Assembly: GCA_026419785.1 (NCBI GenBank)
Contig: JAODTK010005596.1
Span: 99,217 to 163,216 of the forward strand
From: Sclerodactyla briareus
Lineage: Eukaryota; Echinodermata; Holothuroidea; Dendrochirotida; Sclerodactylidae
Length of the DNA: 64,000 bases
Reading direction: 5' to 3'
In this document: positions 22,378 through 34,400 of the stretch, piece after piece
Position numbering within the stretch: position 1 is the first letter of the stretch
How the letters are laid out: each line of letters begins with the position of its first letter
Notes under the pieces: generated by a model
Seen by the model: the letters and a program-made list of their open reading frames with translations, nothing else
Database searches by the model: none
What the model was told of the DNA's origin: nothing
Position numbers and translations under genes: made by a program

Positions 22378-25300
22378 CTACAAAAGCAAATAAAACAACA
22401 TCAGTACTGATAACCAGAAAGCCACAGGGCTCTTTCTGACAAACTACAGCGAGACACAAGGACAAATGGGAGATCGTACCAGCTCAGTAATGGGTAACCT
22501 AAATTCTGAACAAATTTCCCATTTTTCCCACCAAACAATAAGGGGTTCCTGTACTCTTGATAAGAAAGCTTACACCACTAAATTTAAGGTTTTAAGACTT
22601 TGACCCTGGTAACTCAGATGACCTCTGACCTGATACCAAAACAAAAGGGTTCATGTACTCATCATGGGAAAACCATATTCACCCTGAACCGAAACCAAAA
22701 ACAATAGGGTTCCTATACTCCACATAAGTAAGATACACCAAATTTAACTTGATCAGGCCAACATTCTGGACTTATTGTGTTTACGAAGTTTTCATACTTG
22801 GACCTCTGGTGACCTCAGATGACCTCTGACCTGATACCAAAACAAAAGGGTTCATGATTCATCATGAGGAATACACATACCAAGTATGAGCTTCATCCAT
22901 CAAGATGTGGGGTCGGGTGTTAATGTGTTTACAAGCCAGAATTGGCCACCCAACCAAAATATGGATATTTTGAAATTTCATATATGTTCTAATTTTTGAC
23001 CGCCCCCCCCCCCCCAGGGGGGCAGAACTGTACCCCCCCCCGACCAAACTACAAAACAATAGGGGGAGGGTGCCTGTACTCCCCAACCCCACCATAAGAA
23101 AAGGCTATTAAACCCACATCCAAACTTGACGGGAAGCGAAATCACATCCCTGGGTGGATAAGCGAGTTTACAGGTTTCGGTCTGCGACTCAGGTGATTCT
23201 CAGATGACCTCTGACCGACCCCCAAAACCAATTAGGTTAATGTTTCACTCACATTGGGAAAACAAATACCAAGTATTGGCTTGGCTTGAGTTATCATGTT
23301 TACAAGCCAAAAATGGGGCCCAAATTATTGACTCTCACAAAAAATTTTTATAAATGTCAACCCGACCTAAACAAAAACCAATGGGTTCCTGGTATCTACT
23401 CTTATAAGAAAGCTACACACCAATTTTCTACCTGATCAAACCAACCATTCTGGACTTATTGTGTTTGACAAGATTTCCAGACTTTGACCTGACCTTTGAC
23501 CTGACCTGACCCCAAAAAACATAGGGTTCCTATACTCCACATAAGTAAGATACACCAAATTTAACTTGATCAGGCCAACCTTTCTGGACTATTGTGTTTA
23601 CGAAGTTTTCATACTTTGACCTCTGGTGACCTCAGATGACCTCTGACCTGATACCAAAACAAAAGGGTTCATGTACTCATCATGATGATACACATACCAA
23701 GTATGAGCTTCATCCATCCAGGTGGGGTCGAGGTATTGTGTTCACAAACTGGGCGTCACACACACACACACACTGTCATGACTGCATAGATTCCTTGACT
23801 TGTCAAGCATGATAAAAGCATGATGTCCAAGGACATCAGGGCTATACCTGCTGCCATTTGATGCTGTGCAAAAGGTGTACAGGAGGATCTTTCGAATATC
23901 CCCCGACCGCATTACACATCCTACCGCACCAAACTCCACAGATTCCCCCAAACTTGTCAACAATAACATAGTAAACAATAGATGAACTGGTTATGTTTTC
24001 AAAGGGTTCAAATGGTGGTGATCAATTTGCTCTTGAGGGAAATTCTTCAATACCCCTCTAGTTTGACATGCCACATGCAATCGTGAACAGTCTAACCAGG
24101 AATTTTTAAAAGGATTCCATTAATAGATCCATGGTGACAATGAGGCTTCTCTACACCTAACCATTTGCATCGTTTATCACTTGTTGGTTTTGTGTAGAGG
24201 AATTCTAAATAAATACAAAAATTGTCACACTGAATTGAATGCTACAATGCCATTAACATGAAGTTATAAGCTCCATGAATAAGCAGATCTTCACCCCTCC
24301 ATATTCGAAAAGAATGATTCAGTCCAAAACCTCTGTAATAATAATCAAAATTCAAAATATGTGAAAGCCAAGCCTTTGGCGCTAAACGAGCTAGAATATC
24401 TTCATGCATGACTTCAACTGTGAGTCAAGTTGTGAGGACTACATTTAGTTTGTAGGGTGCAAGCGGCACTCACACATGTACCTGCAGGTCACTCTTTGAA
24501 GCTAGTGCTAGGCTAGAATAGGAGTAGAATGCAGAAGCTACCTTACTACATGTCCTGATTATTCCTTTCATTTTGCATGCAACTTTTTATACTCTGCTTA
24601 TTTTTCAAACTGATAACTCTCATAAATATCTAGCCGTTACGAAAACAATCAGAAGGTGAATCGTCTTTTGACCGTGAATGGCCCTGAACTAGACTTGGGG
24701 TTCATTTTCTTCTGTCTACACAATACACTCCTACATATGGAACCAAAAAAAATCTGTAGAGACCCCTTATGATATGACAGCCCTTGATGTGTCCGCTAGG
24801 GTTTATACGAGGAACGATTAAGGCGTCTCGATCTAACTTCCGATGGAGCTGTGACAAATTCAAGGTGATTCTATTCAGGTTTTTAAAAATTCTGTTCATG
24901 ATTCAAGGGCCGTTCCTCCACTATTTTTTTGCAGTTCTCCAAAAAGTTACCACCAATAAATCATTGCCGCCGCCCTCAATTAAGCTTTGTTGGAACTGCT
25001 GTAGATTGGACATTCGAAATATTTCTCTCGCGAGAGTTATTAACCCTAACAGTTTGGGGGCAAGTTTCAATCAATCAGGGCCTCAAGCTATACATGCAAT
25101 ATCCGTGGTCCAAATTTACGAGGTCTTAAACAACGCACTTAGCCGCATGATTAAATCAATGTGTCGGTTGTGGAAAATGGAGCAGGACCTTATTATTCCA
25201 AGTATCTTTAAAGTGTTTGCAAAAGTTTCACAATGAAATATGGCAAAGGAATCACTACACATTTTTTGTGTTCATCCAGTTTTTATATAAAGCATCAATT

Positions 25301-27315
25301 GTAAAAAACAGCAAGAAGCTTGAGACATATGTACACTTTTTGAAAGAGATACATACGTATATTCTCGCACTCATATGTCATTTCTGAAAGCTGCTCAGTA
25401 CTTTAATTAGATTTAAACTCACAAATAGTTGATTCAACAATAGTGTGTTAATCATGTCTGAAAGAATAAATTATCTGGCAACTATCCACAAAAGAGCTTG
25501 AAAAATGTGGGGGATATGTATATATCTCCCTATCCTCCTCGGTATCTACGCCAGATGAGTCTACACATGCCAGAGTCTCTTCCCGCCTACAACCCTGCTG
25601 AGCTAACCCAGCTCTTCCATCCTTGCACTGCTCCCTCACCACATCACAAGGTTGACCCTCCCTGACTTAGATCACATCCCCTCCCTCTTTCCTGTCACTC
25701 CATTCATCACCTCTCCCCATGAATCATCCTAGTCACAATGAATCTGGACTCTCTTACAAGGCCTTGGTGCACGATATTACTATGCAGGCTTAGGCCACCA
25801 CGAGGAACTCTCTAACCTACCTCTTTCTCCCACCCACCCCAGCCAGTGATCCTATCACACTGCTCCCCACAGTCACATCATGGACTTTCGAGGATGCTGA
25901 CAGACTGTTTAAGCCTGGTTGACATATTCACCTCATCTGATGAGGAACAAGTTTTTTCTTTCCCTGCTCTGATTTTTCCCCCCAGTGATCCATAATATTT
26001 ATACCACACTACTGACTGAGCTATCCATCAATGACATACTTTCCCACAAAAATCATGTACTTCGAGCATTGATGACAGAAAAATCTTCCTACTGGTTATC
26101 TCTAGCCCTGTGGTATTGGTGAATAAGATCCCAGCCATTCACGAATGTTGGTTACCCCAAGGGCAAACACCGCTTCTGTGGTTTCTATCTTTCTGAGCCA
26201 ATAAGAATGTGTAGTGGGCTGATATCAATGGGTAGGAATGTCATCGCCCTGACCCCAGGGTAGCTCTATGTTTGTGATATGATAAAGAATACGAACACCA
26301 TCAGTCATGGTGGGTGTAGTTTTTATGATGATCTATTTCAATATCCCTTATAAATTCCTATTCATAACAGCAGCTCATAAATTTGAATCCTCTCTTCTAA
26401 ATCTTCCTGCTAATGAGGAACGGTTGCAGACACTTTACAGAATTACGTGATTCATTAATCCACTCATGCAGTAAATGGCCCTGATCACAAGGAATGGTGG
26501 GTCAGCATGGCTGACACTTACTACAATCCTCCACTTCAGCCACATTTATCAAGGCAGGTAAATGTAAGATAGAAGGAACATATCCTTAAAGGACAACTGT
26601 AGGGCTGATAATATTGGGTTGATCTGAATGGAAAACTATACCTACATTTCAAACCCTCACTTCAGAGCAATGTTCCTGTGAATATTCAACATTTTGGTCT
26701 ATTCTGCTGAAAAATTCCCTCTTGCACAATAACATGTGATTTAGAAGTTCAAGATCACAGGGAATTCATCTTATGTAAAATATTGTTTATTGAACATTTT
26801 GGAATGATAACCATCATCCTATATCAGCCCACAACAACAATCCTCTCAAAACAGAGTAACCATAATCAAGTGATGTAATGGGTAAAATTCCCCGGTAGGA
26901 TCAAAGAATTCTTGCAGGGTTGTGCACGTATCACAACAATTAATGTCGCATGAAGGGAAGCTTTCCGATCTTGACTCGATACACATCACACTTTGGAAGG
27001 CATCTCTACTGTAACGATGCCAGGTTTGACTGATACTTTATAGTTATATATTATTAAGTCATCATAAATATCGGTCCCCCCCCCGGGGGAAAAAAAAAAA
27101 AAACAAAAGTATTTTGAATGAAATGGTCCAGCCAGAGGCATGAGTAGTATAATTAGACACACTTTAAATTTACTAACAATTGTATCGTCAACAATTGTAA
27201 TTGTTAATTTCAACAAGCCAACCTTACACTCAACATTGCAAATTGTCAGATAGCAATGTGGAAATAAGTATCGAACAGACAAACATCCGTAGGGAATTTG
27301 TAACATATGACTTAC
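22378..27315. other. Large intron with family-1 repeat and pyrimidine-rich sequence
   Basis: A family-1 repeat fills 22420-23850. Sequence from about 25560 to 25960 is pyrimidine-rich and unrecognised. The 150-codon plus-strand frame at 24784-25236 has no motif, signal peptide or splice context I could recognise. A C-then-A homopolymer junction is near 27077-27104. No exon was found. Confidence 0.5.
22420..23850 (+). repeat. Family-1 long interspersed repeat, copy B (internally tandem)
   Basis: At least three internal modules repeat the phrases 'accaaaacaaaagggttcatg', 'ccaagtatgagcttcatcca' and 'ctctggtgacctcagatgac'. The copy ends with a (CA)n run and CTGTCATGACTGCATAGATT near 23790. A perfect TGACCT-T-TGACCT direct repeat is at 23490-23502. 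Confidence 0.8.
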
Positions 27316-27430
27316 TTCTTTCCCAATCTGTCCCCAATGTAACCATCACGACATCGACAGGTGAAACCATTCACTCCTTCCAGACAAGTTCCACCATTTT
27401 TACAAGGTCCGCTAAGACACTCTGCAATAT
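27316..27430 (-). CDS. EGF-like domain exon (nearly intact)
   Basis: The minus strand reads [31 protein letters not shown] and IGDR in one frame after a CCAACAG acceptor. Five cysteines are in place. The sixth is lost in a TTGGGAAAG stretch where one extra base would explain the change (115 nt instead of 114). The donor is GTAAG. The G-F-x-C-R-C and G-Y-I-G motifs are classical. Confidence 0.9.
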
Positions 27431-28119
27431 CTGTTGGTACAGAGTGGGGATAATAAGTTTGTCTGATCTACAATGAGTTCTATATAATTCATTAATAACA
27501 ATTATTAATAGCAACATCTTTTGATATGGGGTAGCAATAATAAGTAGGTCTGATCTGCATTAATAAGTCTCAATTCTTGTAAGAATCCTGATAAAAATAA
27601 TTAATAATCCCTGTTGGTATGAGGGTGGGGGGTGAAAAGTTAGTGTTTGTGGGGGTAAAAAGTACGTCTATTGCCACTGCAATTAGTTTTTCAATTTTTT
27701 GTAAGAATCTTACAGTGATTATGCACACTGCCTGATCTCATCATTGTTTGATAATGAACATTGGCTCTAGATATGAAGGAGCAAATAGGATATACTGTGG
27801 TGGAATTATCATAGAATTAATTGGTATTAGTGTATCAGGGGCTCTCCCAGTTTTTGTAACCAAGTGCCCCTGCCCAGTAACCAACATCAACTATACAAAA
27901 CTGTGAAATTTTCACAAAATGATCAACATTGATCCCAACAGGACCTTCCACTAATTTTCTTTCTTTTCCTTTGTGTATAAAATGTGCCCCTGAAGTGACT
28001 ACAATGCCATTGGGGGAGGAAGAATCCCGACCTCAAATAGGTGGCAAACGACTATTAGAGAAGACCCCACAAAAGCTAATCAATGGTCCACAGCAGCCAC
28101 AAGGCAGTGGTAACGTTCC

Positions 28120-28430
28120 CATTCCTCTTCTCTTCCCTGTATGGATGGGGGTGCTTGTGTGCACAAACCTTAAAAGACTGTACACCCTCATCGCTTATTG
28201 CTTCATCTACATTTTGGGGCAGGTTATTCCACAATTGGACTGCAGTACAGATAAAGCTTTGGCCTGTGGAGTGTCACCTTTATATAAGTGAGGAACCAAG
28301 AGAGCGTGACCTGCCATAGAATCGCTGCATCAAAGTGGAGTGTTGCTTCACATAGAGATGCGGTAAGCACATCTTCAAGTCTTAAAAGGACTAACCCTTG
28401 TGTGCATTTTTTAACAGGGTAGTCCAAGAC
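28120..28430 (-). pseudogene. LINE-type reverse transcriptase, C-terminal fragment
   Basis: On the minus strand, combining frames, this contains LWNNLPQNVDEAI followed by a G-V-Q-S-F-K-V segment. The pattern L-W-N-x-L-P-x-x-[IV] then S-F-K is widespread at the C-terminal end of non-LTR retrotransposon polyproteins (CR1/L2/RTE/Jockey types). Catalytic reverse transcriptase motifs are absent, so only the 3' end is present, as expected for a 5'-truncated insertion. Upstream frames to about 28600 may belong to it but were not recognised. Confidence 0.5.
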
Positions 28431-28559
28431 GGCGACCTTCCGTTGGGGTGAAGGGAATGGCTGTTAGTTTCCCCCCCGCTGTGGCCAAGTGTCACTTCGT
28501 ATCCCGAGATGCAAAGTGTGTTCATCATTTTGGAAGGAGTCCTTGAAGTTTCTGTAAAA

Positions 28560-29010
28560 ACCCATTTAACCATTTGGCAATGATATTCTGAACCAACTCT
28601 CATGGGCCCCTAATCTGATTTGTAGGAGTAGAAGTTGCTCAACCATTTGAACCAAAATAGACCAAATGGGACTCTTGTGGATTAAGTTTTTGCTCTGAAA
28701 TTCTGAACATGCCACATGTACCATTGGTCAATGATATTAGCAATCAGCCTTTCATGGTCCTCTAATCTATTTTGTCGGAGTTAAGCCACTGAACCATTAA
28801 ACGTAATTGAGATTTTTACCCCTTTTGCCTCAAACATCCAAGTATGTACCATTGGTCAAAGATCATACTAAGTATCATGATCATTCAATTCAACCTGTGG
28901 GTGGAAACACTTTGTTTTATGGCCCTCAAAATTAATATCTTGGCCAGAAATTACTGCAGATGAAACATCTGACCTTGATCCGTAGATTGATCCCTGTAGA
29001 AAATGACCAA
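28560..29010. repeat. Degenerate ~160-bp modular repeat (family 4)
   Basis: Three modules share 'accat..ggtcaa.gat', 'catg..cctctaatct.attt' and 'tgaaccat' words. The same module type flanks the hAT element at 58782-59582 (58480-58780 and 59590-59720). Confidence 0.45.
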
Positions 29011-30044
29011 CCTACTCCATCATTATCGATTTTATATTGATTCTAGCAGGCGACTTTTTTCACAATGATTGTTTCTCAAAGATGAAAAATAGATAAATGA
29101 TGTAAGACAGGTATAACAATAGCTCTTCCAGCACATGACTGGAGTTATCCATTTCTTCTGTAGAACCAAACCAAACACAAAGTCAGTATCGTCAATCAAT
29201 ATTGACTATAAACTACAGGGTGACTCGCCTGCTCCTAGTCTATATAGGAACCGTTAAAAGAATTGGAATTCCGAAACTGTGGAAGTCCTTGTGTTTATTC
29301 GATGCCAAGAAGCAGTTATCAAGTTAATCTATTGACTGTAGTTGACAGTGAATTTGCATGTCGAATCACGTAAAGGAAAAGGAAACTCCAGTAGCTATTC
29401 TTTCTAATTTCATTAGAAATGTTGAAAATATTAGTTTTCTTCCGTAGGAATTCCTGCTTCACATCATTTTCAATTTCAAAATTTGTGCATTTTTCATTCC
29501 ACTATTCGTTTCCCGCCCCTCCCTCCTTTTCCCTCCTTCTCCTTCCCCCTCCTCCTTCGTTTCCTTTTTTTTTCACAAAATCACCTCTTATAAACCTTCC
29601 AGTTTTTTTGCCCACATGTAACTTCTATCCTAAGGTCAGCTCTACTTTTGGGTTCTAATTAGAATTGCCTTAGCTAGTTGAAATGTTTTCACTATTCTCT
29701 TAACTCTATTTTGCATGGGTTACTTCTCACACCCTTCTAGTTAAATGATTCACCCAAAACAAATTAAAACCGCGAGAATAATGAAATAGTCCACTGTTTT
29801 AATTGTATAAGTTTCCCAAGTTGTGCACTATTTATGTCATAACATTTCATTCTCTGTATGTTGACATCAGATGCAGCTAAGAAGTATCCATTTCTAAAAG
29901 ACAAATAAATATGACTCAAACTGGCACCATCAAGCAATGATATTTGTGTTTCCAATCTATCCTATAAAGAACAATGAGCCATTTATTTAAATGATTAAAA
30001 TAGGGTTCATATAATAAAAAGCAACATATACAACCAACCCTCAC

Positions 30045-30160
30045 CATTTTCACACTTGTCTCCTGTGAAGCCGGGCAGGCACACACAAGAATATTTCATT
30101 ATTGCCATCAATGCAAGTTCCTCCATTTCTGCAAGGGTGCGGCGTAACAGTCCTTTATAT
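30045..30160 (-). CDS. EGF-like domain exon
   Basis: The donor is GTGAGG. The minus strand begins N/D-I-K-D-C-Y-A-A-P, gives a C-R-N-G-G-T-C block and CIDGNNE in a shifted frame, and ends YSCVCLPGFTGDKCEN in one clean frame. All six cysteines can be placed across frames. The acceptor reads TTCAA where CAG is expected, again consistent with a lost G. It is 116 nt long. Confidence 0.85.
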
Positions 30161-32075
30161 TTGAAAATCAAACTATTAAAAGTGTGCCACTCTTGCCAAA
30201 TTTTTTAAAGCATCAGATATATGAACATATTCTTACAGCCATTTATGTAACGCATTCTCTATTTTATGTAATGATCATAAGTCCATGTTAGTGCCGGTCC
30301 CCATTTGACTTGAAACTTCTGTTTGGCTTCAACAAGGACATCTTCAGTTATGTGTGAAAATACATTTCATTTCATGTATTCAAAAACTGTAGTCGCTGTG
30401 AAATTTGAATTTCTGTCAATTTGCTGATGTGAAACTCCATATTTGCCCCTTCTGCCACTCTAGATTATTACTTGAATAATAATAGAAACAATCATAATAA
30501 TAAATGTAATGCACTAAATACAACTCACAAAGGGCAACAATCTGAAACGCTCCACAAATTATAATTCAGGAGAGCCTGATCAGAAAATAAGTCTTCATTC
30601 GTGACATGAAGAGAGTGACAGTTGCAGAATTTCTGATGGACAGGAGGCGGAGCATTCTGATAATATGAAGCCATTGAAGCTTTACTGATCGACTGGTCAC
30701 CATAGGATTTGGTACGGGTAGTTGGGACAACAAGGAGATTTTGTTCAGAACTACAGAAACGTTTTAAAACCGATGGTAGGGGAGATCAACGCTCTGATGT
30801 AGGTGGGGAACCAGTGGAAAGAGCACAAACACAATTAGGAAAACCTTAAATGGAACTCCTCTGTTTTCAACAGCAGCCAATGCCTGTTGCAGGAGAGAGC
30901 TTCATGTTGGATCGCCTGGACTTGCCGGCTCTAATCCTAGCCGCTGCAGTTTCATCATTTCAGTCTGTGACAGTGCATTCAACCAAGAGTTGCAGTAATC
31001 ATGCATTAGATTAAACAATGCATGTACCAGCTGCTCAATTGACTTGGAACTGAGATAGGGACGAGTTTTACCAATGTTACTTGCATCAAAGTCCTACAGC
31101 TGTGTGCAAATGTAGTACAAGTCATGTCCAGAAATATACCATCACTCACTTATCTGAATTATCTATCTGCAATAAATCTCAGATATGGGAATATAAATGA
31201 ATCCCATCAACAGAACCAACCTGATACTATTCCTTCCTTCTGCTTCTCACTGTTCGAGTTTGCACCATCTCATTTGACTATTTATCACAATGTGAAGTCA
31301 GAATGCACTACCTATCCAAAACGTAGCAAACCACTAAAGTAAGGATCATCACAAATATTTTTGCCGCTGCTGACCTCCTAACACCCAAATTCATCTCCTT
31401 TTTTGTTGTTGTTATAATTTCATTTCATTTTCAAAAGAAGCATGCAGGGACAGAACCAACGACTCCATCCTCGACAGGAACGAAAATACCAACTGATCCC
31501 ATCAATACAAACACTGAACCCATCAATACAAAGACTGAACCCATTGAGATAAAGGTCATCTTCTTTAATATCATTCTTAAATACAAGAAGAAACATTCAA
31601 TTCTGCTCATTAATCTAGCTGAGAGCCATGTCCTCTGAATCCCTCATGGCCATGACATGAATACAGATTCAGTCACAATATCCTTCAGCTCTGTTGGCAT
31701 TCCCTTCAATATTTGTGCCTTTCTCACATTGTTTTTTTCTTTGTCTTGTATCTTGTAAACTACTAATATGGTTATCACAGCATTTTGAATACATGATAAA
31801 GATTAAACAGCTCTCCCCAATAAATCAGAGTAAACAGATACATGATTACTGATTTATCTATCAACATGAAACCCCACCACTCTTTGAGGGCAAATATCAA
31901 TCAGGATATACTGTATTGGAGGCAGTATTTGACACATCTACAGAGAACCCTAGCTAGCAGAATATGAATATAGATAGAACTTGTTAAGTCAAACATCCTC
32001 ATTGAGGACTGACAGTCCATACTCTCACACCTACAATGTTTGTGCAATTCTCCCTTTTTTCACCATGAAACTCAC
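30161..32075. other. Intron with a possible EGF relic
   Basis: A short EGF-like coding relic at 31440-31545 is described in the findings. The remainder shows no gene or recognised repeat. Confidence 0.45.
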
Positions 32076-32187
32076 TTATTTGACAGCTGTCACCAGTAAA
32101 ACCTGAGTTGGCAGATAGGAATACCGATTGATCCCATCGATACAAATGCCATCATTTAGACAAGGGTCACTCTCACACTCTGCAATA
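32076..32187 (-). CDS. EGF-like domain exon
   Basis: The acceptor is CTTTCAG and the donor GTGAG. The minus strand reads I-A-E-C-E-S-D-P-C-L-N-D-G then ICIDGINRYS in one frame. The last third switches frame to GFTGDSCQI. At 112 nt, two bases are missing relative to 114, which matches the single switch and the missing Cys4 codon area. The N-D-G-x-C-I-D-G-I-N segment is typical of Ca-binding EGF modules. Confidence 0.9.
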
Positions 32188-32869
32188 CTGAAAGAAAGTA
32201 TTAGAAATATGAATGAGTGAGAGAATTGTGAGACCTGTAGATTTTTCATAGTTTTATTCAACGCAGAGAGCAGGGTGACACCACTGTGTATACTAGAGAA
32301 ACTCTACTGACCCTGTTTTACCTCTAGGTCAACCTAGTAACATAGACCAGGGTTCACTGAGTTTCACTCTGTCCGCTATGATATGCTATCATACTCAGTT
32401 AGGTTTCAGTCAATACCAGCAGTCGTCATGTGTTTCTGCCTATTCAATATTCACAATCAGCCTGTGCGTGGTTACAGTTTAATGAGATGATAAGATATTG
32501 GGTCAAAGGCCCTGACGGAGCAATGGCAGTCCGACATTGAACCTACAGTGTACAGAACAATCTTTCAAAACTCCCCTGCCAAAAATTACATATCCTGCCA
32601 GCACAAATCTTCACAGATTTCCCCCATACTTTATCAACAATAACATCCAAAAGCATGGGATGAATTGGTTGCACTTTCAAATAGTAGTGACAGTTTAAAA
32701 ATAAGCCGTAACAATATTGGTATGGGGGAAATTCTTTTCTATTCCACTGAACAGTAACGAGCATGAGAATCAGTTGATATGTTCCTCCTAGCACTGCCTT
32801 AACTTATGTTTGAACGGAGTGACCAACTGGGTATGTAGTCCTTGAATGTAGTCCCTAAATGTACCCAAA

Positions 32870-33240
32870 GCCTGCAAGAGGTATAGGGTTCATATGAACT
32901 CCCGCCTGCAGGAAGAAGTGAGTTCATGATGAATGCCAGCCTCAAGAGACAGGGATTATGGATAAACCCCAACCTGCATGTTCCATTTCTATGTTTACCA
33001 CAAGGGTTTTATAGATGAAGCCCAGTCTAGATGTACCCTGAGCCTACAAGGGTAAGGCTCTTTAAAAGAACCCAAGCCTTCTAGGGGTAGGAGTGGCTAG
33101 GTGAACCCAAACCAGGCAGAAGGGTTTTAGATGAACCTGACCCTGTAGGATGAGGAGGTTACTAGGGGAACTTCAGCTTGCTGAGGATGCAGGGTTCCTA
33201 GATCAATCCCAGCCTGCATAGGTTGGGGTTAATAGATAAT
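32870..33240. repeat. Degenerate ~45-50-bp minisatellite
   Basis: Phrases resembling 'cctgcaggggtagggttcatagatgaacccag' recur about eight times, each with 'cctgca' or 'cctaca', a G-rich stretch, and 'gatgaaccc' or 'gaacccaa'. Copies are strongly diverged. Confidence 0.6.
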
Positions 33241-33899
33241 GATTATTCCTGCCACAGTGAGTTTTGATTGATAAGGAACACCCATGTAACCCTCAATTAT
33301 TTGTGCATGGAAACGCCGCTTAACCCCAGAAAATCCTGTATCACAGCGGAACCTTGACGTGAAGACCAAAACCTCGCCCATCGCAACTGCAAGTACAGCC
33401 ACCCAGTGAAAATCGTATGGTGCCTGCTGGATTATTTTGGTTGTAAAGTGTCACTGATCCACTCTACCCATTCTGCCCTTCCTCCCTTTTTTTTCCTGTG
33501 GATCAATTGCATAACTGGTGTTATATTTGAAATTGGAAACAATTCAACCACACCCAACTGGTGACTAAGGCATGGATTGCATTCATGTGGTTAGAATAGT
33601 TGTATCCACAGGCATACTGGGATAACCATCAAAAGTATCCCCATCAATTGAGTGAAATTTGTCAATTTGTATTCTGACCAGTGTTAGTGCAAAGGGAAGG
33701 AGGATAGTCAGATCCTGATTTTTTCCAACATCTCAGTTCAAATAAACATTAAACTGATGGGAATATCCCCCACACAGTGAGACAATCCATTTCTGCAGAA
33801 TATCTAAAGAACACAAGCATGTGTCAAGTTCATATCTGGTAGGTAGGTTCCCCCCATGTAGGTGAAGACCGCCATCGTTTTGGTATCACGGTTGTGCAA

Positions 33900-34400
33900 G
33901 GTCATGAGTGGCCTAGTGTACAAATCTTTGGGCTCATAAACCAGAGGTTGTGGGTTCGAGTCCACGGAATACACTTAAGCACGGTATAATTTTCAAAATT
34001 GCACCTTTCCACCCAGATGTATAAATGGGGGACCTGTGAGGATCCTGAGTAAAACTGGCACTGATATAGCTGCTGCCACATTCTCTCTAAGATCATTGGA
34101 GTGCATACCTGGTTCCAATGAGCAGGGGTAATGTTGTAAGCACCATGGCATCAAAGCATTAATCAAGGTTACTGAAAGGTATTCTTCATATGAAGAATAC
34201 CCAGGCGTAATTGGGGACCTGTGAGGAATTTGAGTACAACCTGCGCCTATAATGGCAGCAACTTACTCTCCGGGATTGTCGGAGGGCGTACCGGTTCCTA
34301 TGATCAGGGTAATATCTGTAAGCGCTTTGGTACTGACAGCAGTCGGTGATATAACGCTATATAAATACTAGATATTATCATTATTATTATTATTCATATA
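33900..34400 (+). mobile_element. tRNA-derived SINE with duplicated body and (ATT)n tail
   Basis: A polymerase III internal promoter is visible: box A TGGCCTAGTGT at 33909-33919 and a perfect box B GGTTCGAGTCC at 33953-33963. The region between them contains GGGCTCATAAACC, resembling a tRNA-Met anticodon arm. The body that follows occurs twice: 34027-34150 and 34203-34335 share 'tgggggacctgtgagga', 'tgagta', 'ctctc' and 'ggttcc.atgagcaggg' style words. The element ends 'ctatataaatactagatatt' and (ATT)n. It is not a functional tRNA gene, since it lacks a closing acceptor stem. No target duplication was established. Confidence 0.85.

Larger units (their letters stand above)
27431..30044. other. 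Intron with a LINE 3' fragment and degenerate repeats
   Basis: A LINE-like C-terminal coding fragment is at 28120-28430. A degenerate repeat built of ~160-bp modules (words such as 'tgtaccattggtcaa' and 'tctaatct.atttgt.ggagt') runs from about 28560 to 29010 and is related to 58480-58780. Sequence 29490-29570 is a C/T-rich tract. No exon was recognised. Confidence 0.5.

Noticed and set aside
24784-25236. 150-codon open frame on the plus strand
   Set aside because: No motif, signal peptide or splice context I recognise; single long frames of this size are expected by chance in 64 kb.
33905-33970. Possible functional tRNA-Met gene
   Set aside because: Boxes A and B are good, but there is no closing acceptor stem, and the body and (ATT)n tail show a SINE.
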